From Corallincola sp. (GTDB taxonomy: Bacteria; Pseudomonadota; Gammaproteobacteria; Enterobacterales; Neiellaceae): 6,580 nt of DNA. Below, piece by piece: positions 5,956 through 6,580 of this stretch. The notes under the pieces were generated by a model, which saw only the letters and a program-made list of their open reading frames with translations, was not told the DNA's origin and did not search any database. The first letter of the stretch is position 1. Each line of letters opens with the position of its first letter. Both the position numbers and the translations under genes were made by a program. The DNA lies in the NCBI GenBank assembly GCA_017998495.1, contig JAGOCY010000084.1:1-6580 (forward strand), in the 5' to 3' direction.

Positions 5956-6580
5956 TCATTCGCCCTCAGGGCTGGGCTGGCGGGTCAATTTGGCCACAAT
6001 GCGGGCCAGGGTGTCGCGCATCTGCAGGCGGTGAACGATCAGATCCACGGCGCCATGCTCAACCAGAAACTCACTGCGCTGGAACCCTTCCGGCAGCTTC
6101 TCGCGCACCGTCTGTTCGATCACGCGCGGGCCGGCAAAGCCGATCAGCGCCTTGGGCTCAGCCACATTGAGATCGCCGAGCATCGCCAACGACGCCGACA
6201 CCCCGCCCATGGTCGGGTCAGTCAGCACCGAAATATAGGGCAAACCAGCCTGCGACAGCTTGGCCAGCGCGGCGCTGGTCTTGGCCATCTGCATCAGCGA
6301 GAACAGTGCTTCCTGCATACGGGCACCACCACTGGCAGAGAAGCAGATCAGGGCACAGTTGTCGGCCAGCGCGGCCTCAACGGCACGCACAAAACGGGCA
6401 CCGACCACCGAGGCCATGGAGCCGCCCATAAAGCTGAACTCAAAGGCACAAGCCACCACCGGCATACCCTTGAGCTTGCCGCGCATGGCCACCAGCGCAT
6501 CTTTCTCGCCCGAGTCACGCTGGGCGGCGCTGATCCGGTCTTTATAGCGCTTGGAGTCCTTGAACTTGAGGATATCCTGC
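5956..6580 (-). CDS. accD: Acetyl-CoA carboxylase carboxyltransferase subunit beta (partial, N-terminus outside window)
   Basis: AccD pairs with AccA to form the carboxyltransferase that moves CO2 from carboxybiotin on AccB to acetyl-CoA, making malonyl-CoA for fatty acid synthesis. The visible 207 codons run from the window edge (frame from 6579) to TGA at 5958-5956. They begin [15 protein letters not shown] and contain [83 protein letters not shown] and [17 protein letters not shown], all very close to E. coli AccD. The crotonase-fold core is present; the N-terminal zinc ribbon lies outside the window. The internal GTG at 6492 is not the start, because family sequence continues upstream. 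The C-terminus ends PSPEGE, about 18 residues shorter than the E. coli tail. The gene heads the folC-dedD block, and its stop is one base from the folC start. Confidence 0.97.
   Translation of the reverse strand, partial: QDILKFKDSKRYKDRISAAQRDSGEKDALVAMRGKLKGMPVVACAFEFSFMGGSMASVVGARFVRAVEAALADNCALICFSASGGARMQEALFSLMQMAKTSAALAKLSQAGLPYISVLTDPTMGGVSASLAMLGDLNVAEPKALIGFAGPRVIEQTVREKLPEGFQRSEFLVEHGAVDLIVHRLQMRDTLARIVAKLTRQPSPEGE

Noticed and set aside
6492..6580. GTG at 6492 as the start of accD
   Set aside because: The frame continues upstream to the window edge with sequence that matches AccD ([11 protein letters not shown]), so the gene is cut by the window and does not start here.
1..6580. 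Search for a new mobile, defence or CRISPR-type system
   Set aside because: Every gene except the 36-codon fragment is a recognised housekeeping or signalling gene in expected order; there are no direct repeat arrays, transposase motifs or unusual base composition islands.

Overview
The window looks like a chromosomal housekeeping region of a gammaproteobacterium with fairly high GC. The minus-strand order accD, folC, dedD, cvpA, purF is the order known from Escherichia coli and relatives. The proteins follow the E. coli sequences closely as I remember them, for example the PurF tail LRNDDAKA...MHNEG and the DedD end motif VYTSP.TPV.GK.TR.LVGP. The codon bias towards G/C and the genes flanking the cluster suggest an Aeromonadales-type lineage (Aeromonas, Oceanimonas or similar). 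That placement is inference, not something the sequence proves.

Layout from left to right: (1) the last 36 codons of a plus-strand membrane protein (1-113), followed by a strong GC hairpin terminator (125-149). (2) A plus-strand diguanylate cyclase (285-1862) with two membrane helices, a periplasmic CHASE4-like sensor and a GGDEF domain that has an intact active site and inhibitory site. (3) A perfect 13-bp stem between convergent genes (1864-1893) that can terminate transcription from both sides. (4) The minus-strand cluster, read from right to left: accD (partial, runs off the window at 6580), folC, dedD, cvpA and purF.

In the minus-strand cluster, accD, folC and dedD are packed end to end: 1 bp between accD and folC, then an 11-bp overlap between folC and dedD. 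folC starts with TTG and dedD with GTG. A gap of about 100 bp before cvpA holds a good extended -10 promoter, so cvpA-purF probably forms a second transcription unit nested in the first. A half-site resembling the PurR operator sits between that promoter and the cvpA start. cvpA and purF are 15 bp apart, with the purF ribosome binding site touching the cvpA stop codon.

The cluster makes the carboxyltransferase beta subunit of acetyl-CoA carboxylase (fatty acid synthesis), the folate polyglutamylation enzyme, a septal-ring SPOR protein, a small inner-membrane protein and the first enzyme of purine synthesis. Folates feed later purine steps, which links FolC and PurF. The diguanylate cyclase is an independent signalling gene that makes c-di-GMP.

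I see no mobile element, CRISPR array, tRNA or rRNA gene and no convincing new system. No gene-free stretch exceeds 300 bases. The points most worth a second look are a strong hairpin right after the folC TTG start, the nested cvpA-purF promoter with its possible operator, and a possible disulfide pair in the cyclase sensor domain.
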